NCBI RefSeq assembly: GCF_010183535.1 | Contig: NC_071329.1 | Span: 8,742,001 to 8,806,000, forward strand | DNA length: 64,000 nucleotides | Reading direction: 5' to 3' | DNA from: Caenorhabditis remanei | Lineage: Eukaryota > Nematoda > Chromadorea > Rhabditida > Rhabditidae | Part shown: piece by piece, positions 14,201 to 23,484 of the stretch | Numbering within the stretch: the first letter of the stretch is position 1 | Layout of the letters: the number at the start of each line of letters is the position of its first letter | Program-made: the position numbers and the translations under genes | The notes under the pieces: model-generated | What the model saw: only the letters and a program-made list of their open reading frames with translations | Told to the model about the DNA's origin: nothing | Database searches by the model: none

Positions 14201-14997
14201 GAACAATAAAGAAGAACTTCTCCAAGTGGAACGACGTCTTGAGAAGATTCTGAGAAGCAAGGAGACTTGTATAGTGACTCTTGATAACATCCCAAAAAGT
14301 AGAATCGCCTTCGTCGTCTCTGTTTTCGCCAACGTCCCACTCCAGAATAACGAGGGACCATTCGTCGTCTGCACAGTGAATCGCTATCAAATCCCAGAAC
14401 TCAAAACGATTCCAAACTTCAAAATGTCAGTGATGTCGAACCGTTTAGAAGGATTCATTCTCCGTTATTTGAGAAGACGTGCAGTCGAAGATGAATATCG
14501 TCTGAGTGTTCAGATGCCATCAGAACTCTCCAGAATCATCGAATTCTTCCCAGTTGCACTTCAAGCAGTCAACAATTTCATTGAGAAAACGAATTCAGTC
14601 GACGTGACAGTTGGACCAAGAGCATGTTTGAATTGTCCATTGACTGTTGATGGATCTCGTGAATGGTTTATCCGATTGTGGAATGAAAATTTCATTCCAT
14701 ATATGGAGAGAGTTGCTAGAGATGGTGAGAATTAGCAGATTCTCTTTTCAAAATTTTAATTTCGAATTTTCAGGCAAAAAGACTCTCGGACGCTGCACTT
14801 CATTCGAAGATCCAACTGACATCGTCACTGAAAAATGGCCGTGGTTCGATGGTCCGAATCCAGAAGACGTGCTGAAACGTCTCCAACTTCAAGACCTGGC
14901 ACCTTCACCTGCCAACTCATCTCGCCAACACTTCAATCCCCTCGAGTCGTTGATCCAATTGCATGCTACCAAGCATCAGTCCATCGACAACTTCTGA
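2293..14997 (+). CDS. unc-53: UNC-53 / neuron navigator (NAV) family protein, 5' end outside window
   Basis: A NAV-family cytoskeletal protein that guides cell and axon migration along the anteroposterior axis (family knowledge). Exons with matching phases are 2293-2434, 2799-2911, 4039-4194, 4250-4653, 5467-5628, 5794-5919, 6439-6583, 6790-6987, 7065-7196, 7770-7881, 10603-10686, 11308-11648, 11747-11869, 12343-12425, 12476-12808, 12920-13057, 13269-14724 and 14774-14997. They give about 1,490 codons ending in TGA. The first exon carries the segment just after the calponin-homology domain (TDIDSGNLGAVLQLL-like). Long Ser/Pro/Lys-rich microtubule- and SH3-binding regions follow, then a coiled coil at 12.5-12.8 kb and 13.4-13.55 kb. 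A C-terminal AAA-type domain has Walker A GATGIGKSK at 14094-14120. Many stretches match my memory of C. elegans UNC-53 with scattered substitutions. The start codon is off the left edge. Its 3' end converges on the phosphatase gene. Confidence 0.97.
7276..7346. repeat. Inverted repeat in an unc-53 intron
   Basis: The arms are about 16 nt, at 7276-7291 and 7330-7346. The left arm reads GGCTCCGCCCACTTAT, and the right arm is its near-perfect reverse complement ending GGGCGGGGCTT. It lies in the intron 7197-7769. A related CTCCGCCC core occurs in the inverted repeat at 35.6 kb, so both may be remnants of small fold-back elements. Confidence 0.7.
7882..10602 (+). other. 2.7-kb intron of unc-53, possible internal promoter region
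   Basis: This is the largest unc-53 intron fully inside the window. It holds an 11-bp inverted repeat (GAAGCGCAACT at 8246-8256 against AGTTGCGCTTC at 8352-8362). It also holds a 71-codon open frame at 8966-9181 with a serine run, and GC-rich patches near 9420. I found no donor that would join the 8966 frame to the exon at 10603 in the right phase, so I do not call an alternative first exon. Short unc-53 isoforms with internal promoters are known in C. elegans, and this intron is a candidate location by inference. Confidence 0.35.
11995..12213 (+). CDS. unc-53: Candidate cassette exon of unc-53 (73 codons)
   Basis: This stretch lies between the constitutive exons ending at 11869 and starting at 12343. 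The preceding acceptor is CTTTTAG, and the frame stays open for the whole stretch. Both ends fit the phase of the neighbours, so it can be included or skipped without a frameshift. The encoded segment is Ser/Pro/Arg-rich, with repeated SP and RR motifs like the rest of this part of UNC-53. The donor GGG/gttcgc is weak. Inclusion is therefore probably optional. Confidence 0.55.
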
Positions 14998-15184
14998 ATA
15001 GAAGACGTTAATCTTCTCTCGTTTTCAAATACTCCCCCCTCCCTGTTCGTACCGGTACCTGATGATTCCCCCTCATTTTCCCCGTCTTCCCATTGTTTCT
15101 AGTCTCCCCGGGTGCCGACCGAAGCAGTTTCAACCTCTTCCTCTTTCGAACATTTCCATTTGCTCATTTTCATTTTATGAAACG

Positions 15185-15190
15185 AATAAA
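15185..15190 (+). terminator. Polyadenylation signal of unc-53
   Basis: An AATAAA lies 188 nt after the unc-53 stop codon, and 49 nt before the stop codon of the convergent phosphatase gene on the other strand. The two 3' UTRs probably nearly meet or overlap. Confidence 0.6.
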
Positions 15191-15238
15191 CAGTGTAACG
15201 AATATAATCAATGTACTACATAGAGTAAAAAGAATGAA

Positions 15239-18200
15239 TCAAACATCTACAATATCCAATTTTATAATGATAACTGATACGTTATCTCCGCATTTTCGGC
15301 GAACAGCTTCTGCTGCCAACTTCTCTGCGACCGTTCGTAATTCAGCTACCTCTCGAGTCTCGTTTGGTTCTTGTTCGATATCCATCTGTAAATAAGGAAA
15401 TTTAAAAATTCAGATCATACGACTGTGACTTCATATGCCCGGAAATTTATGATTTTATCAACTCACCCATAAAAACAGAAATGTCGGTAAGACAAAAGGG
15501 CAAGAATGACCACAAACTACTACTGCAACCTAACCAGTTTTACTCTAGTCATTATCATCTTTTTGATATCAAATGTCTCTCTACCATAGTTCATGATCTC
15601 AAATAGACTGACGATCGTATGGATCATTTGTGGTAGGCCCAGTTTTATCGTATTCTATTCAACCCCACGTGTGGAGGTCTTCGTCACGAAGTCAGCGAAC
15701 AAATGACGTCTAAGCGAAAAATGCTTCAACTGTTGTTTGTCACCGCGCACCCCACCTATTCAGCTGATTCAGTTATCATAGATACGAAACGATTCCCGTG
15801 TCAGCTATCAGCTGTGATAAGAAGTTTAAAGGCGCGGTGTTCTTCGACCCGAGAAGATGTTATGTACTGATGACGATGAACTTTTGCAGAATCGGAAGAA
15901 GAAGAAGAAGAGTAGAACATTCGCAAGATTTCAATTTGTTTCGACATGTTGTCCTTTTTCCTAATCAGAAAACACTTTTACCTTCTTTGCAGCTTCCAAT
16001 TGTTCGGCAGCATACGTCACTGCTTCCACATTCGAGAATGATTTCCAGAGACCGTCACAAGCGATGATTGCGAATCTAAAACGATGGGAAAATGTCTTAA
16101 TCGAATAAAGGAATCAACAAAAATCTATAAATGCGGGGGCTGCGCTCCATTTCTATCATAAAATCGGAATTTTATTGTATGCAAAAACTATTTTGTTTTA
16201 TAAAAGTTTTCACCCCATTCTTTCTCTTTTCTGCACTTTTCTTTCTCTTTCAGCCACATCTTCTGGGCTCTCATCTAATCCAATCGATGTCCACATAGTG
16301 TGCTCTGCTCTCGTCCAGAGTCATGTTTGTCGGCTGCCTGCGCAGTCATTTCTCAGGCCAGAGCAGGCACTTTTCTCTGACCTGCTGAGCAGAAATGTCC
16401 AGTCATTTATCCATTAGAAAGATGTCGATCGATGAGAGCCCTGAAGATGAGGAAGAAGTTCCTACTGCTCAAACTACAATCACAAGTTACTGTTCTAGTG
16501 ACGTCATCAACGAAGTGATGAATCCTTTGATCGAGCAAGGTCTCAAAGCTCAAAATGAGGTGAGTGTCCTTTGGATTTTACCCCGCTTCCGCGTTTTTCT
16601 AATATCAATAAATCCATGGAACATAAAGTCTAGAGTTTAGTGAGCGTTTGATTCCAATTTCCGTCGGAATTCTCTAATAAATTTCATTTCGAATCGTCTG
16701 AATCGAGGCAATATAATATTACGGTCGCCAACGGCACGTGTTATAATATGTCAAGAAAGGAGGCGTTTTGATATCCTATGACTGGGTGACCGTAACATCG
16801 ATAGAAAGAAGACGAAGATGGGCGGTACTTGAATGGGGTATCAATTGGTCCGTAGGGTGGAGGATAGGGACTAGAAAGGGTATAATAGGGAGAAGAAGCG
16901 GGGAAATTCAGTTTCTCCTTCCGACAAATGGCCTCTTCGGCCAAAGTTACTCCAGTTAAAGACGTTGCTCATCTTGAGGAAGCCAATCATGAGGAGGATA
17001 CGCCAAACGACAAGATCAAACTTGAATCGATTTTCGAAGGACTCGGAAGCTTTGGAAGGTGAGCCAGAAGGAACTATGTTCAATTTCATGAAAAATCTAT
17101 ACTTCTGAGCTAGATGAATAGATATGATGATTAGCCAAAGTAATTTAATGAAATTTGAATATGAACGATATATTCACTGTTAGTGAGTCTCTGAATCCCA
17201 AAGATTCCATTTCTTATCTTTTGACAAGTTTCAGAAATTTTTAGACACGATAAACAATGCCTAGACTATAGTGCAATACAGTAACCATGACTTTAAAGGT
17301 CACCAACATTTATAGTCTTTATTTTTCAGATTTCAACAAATCCAGTTTATTCTGATCTGTATTCCAATCGCGTTCGTCTCGATGCATGTGATGAGTTGGA
17401 CTTTCGTCGTCTCATCAGCGAGAAAAATGTGAGTACAACGGTCACCACGTGTCTAATATTTCTTAACCCACTATCACTATCACTAGGTGACGTCTTCTGC
17501 CCTGTAGTGATAGTAAGTATGTCTAACTAAACGGTCAAACTGTTACGTGATCTTGCAGAGGGTGGGTACAATGTAACACAAGGCAATGTTTTGTCCTTTT
17601 CAGATGCAATGAAACCAATGAAACACTTGTTGATGGATGCGAAGAACTAGCATATTCTGCATCTGACAGGGTAATCATTGATCAAATCGAACAAAGTTCT
17701 ATTTAATAGTTTTAGTGGGATATGAATGGGGATAATGCATGGATTCGAGCTACTGTTCAATCAGTCTACTTCGTTGGACAAATGATTGGATCGTTCACTT
17801 GTGGAGTAATGGCTGACAAAATCGGAAGGAAGAAAGTACTATTCTGGTGTCTGGTTCTTCAAGTTACATGTGCTCTTTTATTGATCATAGCTCCAACTTG
17901 GTGGATTTATGCTCTTCTCAAGTAGGCTTCCCACCAAAATCAGCTGATTGAAAATATGGGTTACAGAGCTGGAACTGGATTCACTCAACCAGGAATCTAT
18001 GGAGTTGCAGTCGTTCTAGGAATTGAATTAGTTGGAAAACAGTATCGTAGCTTCATTGCTGTGATTGCCAATGTCTTTGGAGTTGTCGGAGGGGTAATCA
18101 AGTCAAAAATTGTTACATTATTAAACAACATCGATTTAGATAATTCTCTCTACTATGGCATACTATATCGTTGATTACCGCCTTTTACATGCAGCAATTG

Positions 18201-20268
18201 CTATTCCTTCTTTGATTTTCATCACATACTATTGGTAGAACTCAGTTTTTAATAGAAAATCCAATGTTCTTCTCTTTCAGGGTTATTCATGAGAGTGCTC
18301 GTTGGCTAGTTTCTCAAGAGAAGTACGATGACGCCAACGTCGTTCTATGTGCAACTGCTTCAATGAATAAGAAGACAATGCCTAAAGATTGGGCTGATAA
18401 AATGGAGAAGAAGGTGGATGTGACCGCAACCAAGAAGAAGGATTCATTTGGGGCAGTTGACTTAGTCAGAACTCCACAAATGAGAAAACGAACTCTTGCC
18501 AACTTTGTTATGTGGCCGGTAACGACAATGATGTACTATGGAATGACAATGAGAAGTGATGTTGGAGGTGGAAGTCTCTTCGTGACTTTCGTCTCTTCTC
18601 AATTGATGGAACTTCCTGCAGTCATTATTGTTGCTCTGCTGATTGACAGATTGGGAAGAAGAATCATGTACTCTGGATCGATCTTCACTGCAGGAGTGTT
18701 TCTACTTGCTAACTGGCTAACTCACGATTTGATTCCAAATCAATATGCAGTTGTGATGCTTATGATTGCCAAAGGAGCTGTTTCGGTTTCGTATACTGTT
18801 ATGTACACCTACACATCTGAACTATTCCCAACTGTTATTCGAAATACAGCTGTTGGATGTTGCTCTACTATGGCAAGAGTCGGAGCTGTCACTGCATCTT
18901 TCATTGCATTTTTCTTGGTAATAGCATTTCATCTCAAATCTTTCCTCAACTATTTAATCTCAGGTGGATCGATATGGTCGTATTGTGATGATAATTCCAT
19001 TCACAATTCTCGCTATGTGCGCTTCAATCGTTTCATGGTTCATGCTGCCTGAGACTGTTAATAAACCACTTCCGGACTCGATTTCCGAAATCGAAGGGAA
19101 CAAAATATAGGAGATCAATAACATTTTGTTACAACAATAATCTCGTCATGATTATTCTAAGAATATATATATGTAAATAAAGTTCTTTGTTGGGTTTTCC
19201 TATTATTGGATTTTAAGAAAACTTACAAGTCATTTTCAGTAAGAGTCAGTTTTTTGAGATCGGGAGTATTGATGATTCCGAGAGATTTGAAGGGAAGATC
19301 TCCGATGGATCGAGACACTTCGATAACTCCATTAATTCTTCCATCTCTGGAAAAGTTGATTTTAAAACGGTTCTATAATGGACCTACCCACGACGAAAAC
19401 TTGTACCAGTCAATAAATATTTTATTCGTGCAAATTAATGTATTATTTTGCATTCTTCTGTCATAACAACATTAAATTGCGTTCGTGAAAGGACATGTTT
19501 TCTTCGTGGGTAGGTCCATAAGTAAAAACTCACTTGACAGCAGCTCCAGCCTTCTGAATTCGCATTCTTTCTTCGTGTGCCATTGGATTGTGGTCAGCAG
19601 TCAGGCAAACCGGGGAGAAAGAATCATCTTCTTTTTTTCTTGCTACTACAGCTTTACTGTCTCCAATGTTTGCCACGTAAATCACATTGTTCAAAACTAT
19701 CATTGTCGTTGCAGTGGTTCCATCTTTCCATTGCGGTTTATTTTGCTTTGCGAGTGCCAAAAATCCATCATCAACAGCCTTGTAGGATTCTGTGAAAGTC
19801 TGTTTCAGTGACTTTGTCAGCGAGACGAAATCGGAAACTGTAAATCGAGAATATTCAGAATACAATCAACAATGATGTTTTCTACATTTAACAAGTTTTT
19901 CTTTCACAGTTCTACCCATTTGGTTTTGACAGTGTTCAGATGCGCGTGGTCCAGCATGACCATCAAAGATGGCAAAAAACGAAGAACGAGATCTGAAAAG
20001 CTTGTTTGAGAATCGGGACACTCGAACTTACAGAAATAATTTGTCTTCTCCCAGATCAAATTTTGGAGATAAAATGTGAGTATCCTGCATATCAGCTCGT
20101 TCTCCCTTCCGACATCCGAAGGCCGCAAGAATATTTTTCAGCTCTGAAAGCTTTCTGATTTTAATAGTACGATGAACCGAAGCAAAGCGTACCTCTAGGC
20201 GCCTTTGACTTTTTCGCGTGTTCATTACTGTCAATGGATTCTTCAGCACTTCTTTTACGGCAGTCCAT
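15239..20268 (-). CDS. PP2C-type Ser/Thr protein phosphatase, ILKAP-like
   Basis: A metal-dependent protein phosphatase of 319 residues. Exons in transcript order are 20193-20268, 20032-20143, 19886-19992, 19534-19837, 19227-19346, 15982-16075 and 15239-15385, all phase-compatible. Visible PP2C motifs in order are ADMQD (residues 42-46), FDGHAG (72-77), DGTTA, NIGDSKAV, LTADHNP, VSRSIGD, ACDGLW and CGDNVSV, including the acidic metal ligands. Overall similarity is closest to the integrin-linked-kinase-associated phosphatase family. The chosen start needs a 49-nt intron (20144-20192). Reading straight through gives an open frame but loses this N-terminus (MDCRKRSAEES). An acceptor-like CATCCAG ends three bases before the ATG, suggesting SL trans-splicing. 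The 3,151-bp intron 16076-19226 hosts the transporter gene on the other strand. I recall this as the C. elegans F33A8.6 position. Confidence 0.93.
16395..16559 (+). CDS. Candidate coding exon of unknown gene, within the phosphatase intron
   Basis: There are 55 codons from an ATG, acidic and Ser/Thr-rich (ESPEDEEEVPTAQTTITSYC), ending at a consensus donor GAG/gtgagt in phase 0. It does not join in frame to the transporter's first exon. A possible second exon at 16805-16855, after a weak acceptor (CGATAG), would add KEDEDGRYLNGVSIGP and a stop, for a 71-residue protein. I do not recognise it. It could be a small gene upstream of the transporter, or an untranslated or alternative leader. The composition and donor look real; the rest of the model is uncertain. 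Confidence 0.35.
16902..16911 (+). promoter_or_regulatory. Probable SL trans-splice acceptor of the transporter gene
   Basis: GGAAATTCAG sits 16 nt before the ATG at 16928. No upstream coding exon joins here in frame, so it looks like a 5' end defined by leader trans-splicing. Confidence 0.5.
16928..19110 (+). CDS. Major facilitator transporter, SLC22 / organic ion transporter-like
   Basis: A predicted 502-residue membrane transporter. Exons are 16928-17058, 17330-17428, 17604-17670, 17716-17921, 17967-18093, 18140-18234, 18281-18917 and 18964-19110. The N-terminal part has the SLC22 layout: a cytosolic start (KIKLESIFEGLGSFGRFQQ), a first membrane segment and an extracellular loop with two NET N-glycosylation sites. 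MFS signatures follow: MADKIGRKKV after the second segment, HESARWLVS (a variant of the family's PESPRWL) after the sixth, and DRLGRRIMY and LPET near the end. The extracellular loop is shorter than in typical SLC22 proteins. The substrate cannot be inferred. The whole gene lies within one intron of the opposite-strand phosphatase gene. An AATAAA lies 65 nt after the stop. Confidence 0.9.
17476..17514. repeat. Short inverted repeat in a transporter intron
   Basis: Perfect 10-bp arms, ACTATCACTA at 17476-17485 and TAGTGATAGT at 17505-17514, are separated by 19 nt. They lie in the intron 17429-17603. No coding content is seen. Confidence 0.6.
19176..19181 (+). terminator. Polyadenylation signal of the transporter gene
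   Basis: An AATAAA lies 65 nt downstream of the TAG stop. It ends 45 nt before the next phosphatase exon on the other strand. Confidence 0.7.
19379..19518. mobile_element. 140-bp MITE with terminal inverted repeats and TAA target duplication
   Basis: The left end reads TGGACCTACCCACGACGAAA. The right end is the reverse complement of TGGACCTACCCACGAAGAAA, so the arms are over 20 bp with one mismatch. The element is flanked by TAA at 19376-19378 and at 19519-19521. The interior is AT-rich and non-coding. A 3-bp TWA duplication with no coding capacity is typical of PIF/Harbinger-type MITEs. It lies in the phosphatase intron 19347-19533, and the host gene is otherwise intact. Confidence 0.8.
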
Positions 20269-20552
20269 TATCTGGATGAAATGTTTTTACTTTCTATTTG
20301 CAGACTTCGATTTAATTTGTTTTATTCTGATTAAAGTTCAAATTTTCCGCCAACTTTGTAGACGTGCAAAAGTTGCATTTTATTTTGCTAAACAACACGC
20401 ACCCCCGTTATTTCGGAGTGTTGTAAGAACCGCCGAATTGATTTTGTGGCTTCTTCCCTCTTGTATTTGTGTGTTCTCTGATTAAATGTGCTTTCTTCAG
20501 GAAAATACTGTTTTCAATTAATAAATAAACATTTTGACTGTCTAATTATAGG
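20269..20552. promoter_or_regulatory. Shared divergent promoter region of the PP2C gene and sdhd-1
   Basis: Only 284 bp separate the phosphatase ATG (20268, minus) from the sdhd-1 ATG (20553, plus). Both starts have nearby acceptor-like sequences: CATCCAG on the minus strand, and ATTATAG ending at 20551 on the plus strand. Promoter elements for both genes must lie here or further into the genes. I see no TATA box that I would assign. Confidence 0.5.
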
Positions 20553-21328
20553 ATGGCTGCCTCTCTCCGTCATATGGCTCACTTCCAAAAAGCTCTTCTC
20601 GTTGCCAGAAGCGCTCCAAGACTTTCGACAATCGTTCGTGCCACCTCAACCTTGAATGATGGAGCCAGCAAAGTTCCAGACCACTCGATGCACTTCAAGG
20701 TAAGAATTTAGAAAATGAAAAAAAAAGAAGATAATTGTGAATAATTCTCAGCTCGAGCGTCTCTGGGCCGTCGGAATGCTTCCAATCCTCCCAGCTTCCT
20801 ACTTCATCCACGGACCAGTCATGGATGCCGTTCTAACTGTCGCTCTCACCCTTCACATTCATTGGTATGTATTTCACTAAAATTGAATATAGTGGTTGTA
20901 CTTTTGGGTTGAGACCCTAAAAATTATCAAAAGTTTCAATATTTCTACTTCGTTAAAAAAAATTATAACTGGAGCGTTTAACAGAAATTCAATGATTTTT
21001 CGAGAAAAAGCAGAATCATGTCTATCGTTCGTGAGTATAATGTTTACTACATGAACACATCTGAAAATCATTTCAGTCATCAAACATTCAATTTTAACTG
21101 GAGCAAAAAAAATTCTTTGTGAATAATTTTCCAAACAAATTTAATTTCAGGGGAATTCATGGAGTCGTCTACGATTACGCTCGTCCATACGTAATCGGAG
21201 AGACCGCTGCTAAGGCTGCTCATGTTGGAGTATACATCATCACCGGACTTTTGCTCGCCGGCCTTCTCCACTTCAACACCAATGACGTCGGAATCACCAA
21301 GGCTTTCGAACTTGTTTTCTCCCTTTAA
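20553..21328 (+). CDS. sdhd-1: Succinate dehydrogenase cytochrome b small subunit (complex II)
   Basis: The SDHD membrane anchor of mitochondrial complex II, which helps bind haem b and ubiquinone and passes electrons from succinate to quinone. Exons are 20553-20699, 20752-20864 and 21151-21328, giving 145 residues. The N-terminus is Arg/Ser/Ala-rich ([20 protein letters not shown]), as expected of a mitochondrial presequence. Three membrane helices follow. The [13 protein letters not shown] segment at the exon 2/3 junction carries the conserved His haem-ligand position and the Asp-Tyr quinone-site pair of the family. Length and layout are normal for SDHD. It is probably the first gene of an operon with the downstream methyltransferase gene. 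Confidence 0.96.
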
Positions 21329-21581
21329 GATGTACGAGAAGAAACACCGATCAATCCACCATCCCTGTTCTGTATTCCGCCTGTTCTTCCTTTTTCTTTT
21401 TAAAACTGCGAATTCCCTCTCATCAGATTTAGTCCCGAGTTCTTAGTTCGAATTTTAATGTATATTCAAAATGAACTGTTCTAACATCTGTCACAGAAAC
21501 AATGAACGTTATGGATTGAGATATTCCAAAAAATATTATTGAAGGGATTATAATTCAGAAGATAAATTTTTGAAAAGTGTG

Positions 21582-21591
21582 TTTGGTTCAG
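21582..21591 (+). promoter_or_regulatory. Trans-splice acceptor between sdhd-1 and the ZCCHC4-like gene
   Basis: TTTGGTTCAG abuts the ATG at 21592. The sdhd-1 stop is 263 nt upstream on the same strand. Subtracting a 3' UTR leaves roughly the 100-bp spacing typical of nematode operons, so SL2-type trans-splicing is likely. Confidence 0.6.
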
Positions 21592-23222
21592 ATGGTGCAC
21601 TCAGAAGAATATAAAGCGAAGAGGCTCGCACGAAAACAAAGATTTCAGCAACAATCCAAGAAGAACAACGTTTTCAAGGTGACAAACGGTATAAATTGAT
21701 AAATTGAAAAATGTTATTTTTAGGCTCGTCGGCGCAACAACTTCTCAAAAAGACCACATTTTCGTAATGGCCCTCAAAAAGAAAATACTCATGACCATCC
21801 AAAACAGGACAGTACTGCATTGAGACAACGTGGATTCTTCCAAGTTCTCCCAACTGACGAAATTCCACAAGTTCCTCAATGCTCACATGGTCCATGTCTT
21901 TTGTTTGAAAAGAAGAATGGATCAGAAGTCGAAGAAACGTTCTTTGCGTGTGCAATTTACAGAAATCAGACTGAATTCTGTGATTTTAAATTACAATTTA
22001 ATAGAGAAACGGGAGAAATCGAGGTGAAAGAAGGCGAGGATGCCGAGAAAAAGAAGAAGAAAAAGAAGATTTTTGGATATAACCGCATTCCGAAAGCGTG
22101 AGTAGAGCATTTAAGTTGCTTACTGTTCATGTTTTCCTTACAGTTTGACCGAAATGAAGCCAAGTGACACAATCTTGTACTGTAAAGAATGCATCAGTGT
22201 GTTCGCAAACAAGCATGAATGTGTCTGTGAGCCAATTGAGGCTGAAGCTCTAGCCAGACCAACTAATCTCCTCCCACCAGTTAGCGAACAACATGGAGAG
22301 TCGGTAAGGACTGTTTCCAACCTTCGAGATTCTGAAATTACTATTTTTTGTAGCAATTCTTCTTCTCTGATGAGACACTCGGTGTCATTGTGAAAGCTGT
22401 TGAAAAGTCGAAAGTTGATGGGATTCTGTGTATCGGAGCTCCTAGAGTGAGTTGTTGTTGTTTAATTTTCGACTTAAAAAATAATTCTGCTGAAGTAGAA
22501 AATTTCCAGATCTTCGAAACTATCCGAGCCCTCCACCCTGAAAAGAATGTGTTTTTACTCGATTACGACAAGAGATTTGTAAGTCACTTTAACCGGATTC
22601 GTCCTACTATAATATTATTTTCCAGGCTAAATTCTTCCCATCAAAGCAATATGCTCAGTACAGTATGCTCGTCGATCATTTCTTTGACAAGAATGCCGAA
22701 CCAAAACTAATGGAATTCTTCCAAAACAGCAAGAGCATCCTTTTGATCACCGATCCACCATTCGGAGTTTTCATGGAACCACTTCTGAAAACCATCGAAA
22801 AAATGAAGAAGAGATTTGAGTCAGCAGGAAAAGATATCACTTCATTCTACTCTATGATCGTTCTGCCAATTTACATCCGCAAGTATGTACTCCATGACAA
22901 CTTCTGGATGTCGGACTACAGAGTGACATATGTTGGACATAAACTCTATCAATATCCGGAGAAAACTATCGTACGATTGTTTACCAACCTGCCAAAGGAA
23001 TGCATTGATCTAAAGAAAGTCAATGGATACAAATTCTGTGAAAGTTGTGATCGTTATGTCACCGAAAAAAATATTCATTGTGAACGTTGTGACTCGTGCA
23101 CTTCTGTTGAACAAGGAAAATGGAATCATTGCGATCAGTGTGACAAATGCGTTAAACCAAGATATGTTCATTGTGCTGAATGTGAGAGATGTCATCTGTA
23201 CGGAAGATGCATCCAGAAATAA
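21592..23222 (+). CDS. ZCCHC4-like rRNA N6-adenosine methyltransferase
   Basis: A predicted 459-residue protein from exons 21592-21678, 21724-22097, 22144-22303, 22354-22446, 22510-22578 and 22626-23222. A basic, nucleolar-type N-terminus precedes a GRF-type zinc finger with C82, H84, C105 and C115 (PQCSHGPCLLFEKK). The methyltransferase core has the catalytic DPPF motif at residues 304-307 (ITDPPFGVFMEPL). The C-terminus is a run of CxxC and HC pairs (CESCDRY, HCERCDSC, HCDQCDKC, HCAECERCH), as in ZCCHC4. Human ZCCHC4 methylates 28S rRNA, so an equivalent role in large-subunit rRNA modification is inferred. The ATG follows directly on a TTCAG acceptor downstream of sdhd-1. I recall the C. 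elegans equivalent as F33A8.4. Confidence 0.92.
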
Positions 23223-23484
23223 TTGTTAATTCTACTGCTATCTTTGCTGTTTTGTTATTTATCACTTTTGTTGTTCGTTTGTTGTTTTCCCTTCCCATTT
23301 CCATTGTTTTTGATGCTACTATAAAATCCGTAAATGATGAGACGAAGTTTGTCTACCAGTTATCCTGAATGCTTGTGTCAGACACTTATACGCGCGTTCA
23401 GAGTGTTTTCATTGCCCGTTGTTTGCATATCCTCTTTCCTTCACACCTTCTCACTCCTGCTTCTTCTTCTCCTGCTTCTTCCCG

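Noticed and set aside
16741..16944. Pro/Tyr-rich minus-strand frame as an extra phosphatase exon
   Set aside because: It has no convincing donor or acceptor pair, and the flanking phosphatase exons already join in phase without it.
20144..20192. Read-through start of the phosphatase using the continuous frame to 20249
   Set aside because: That frame starts at a non-ATG codon. Removing a 49-nt intron yields an ATG-initiated N-terminus with an adjacent trans-splice acceptor.
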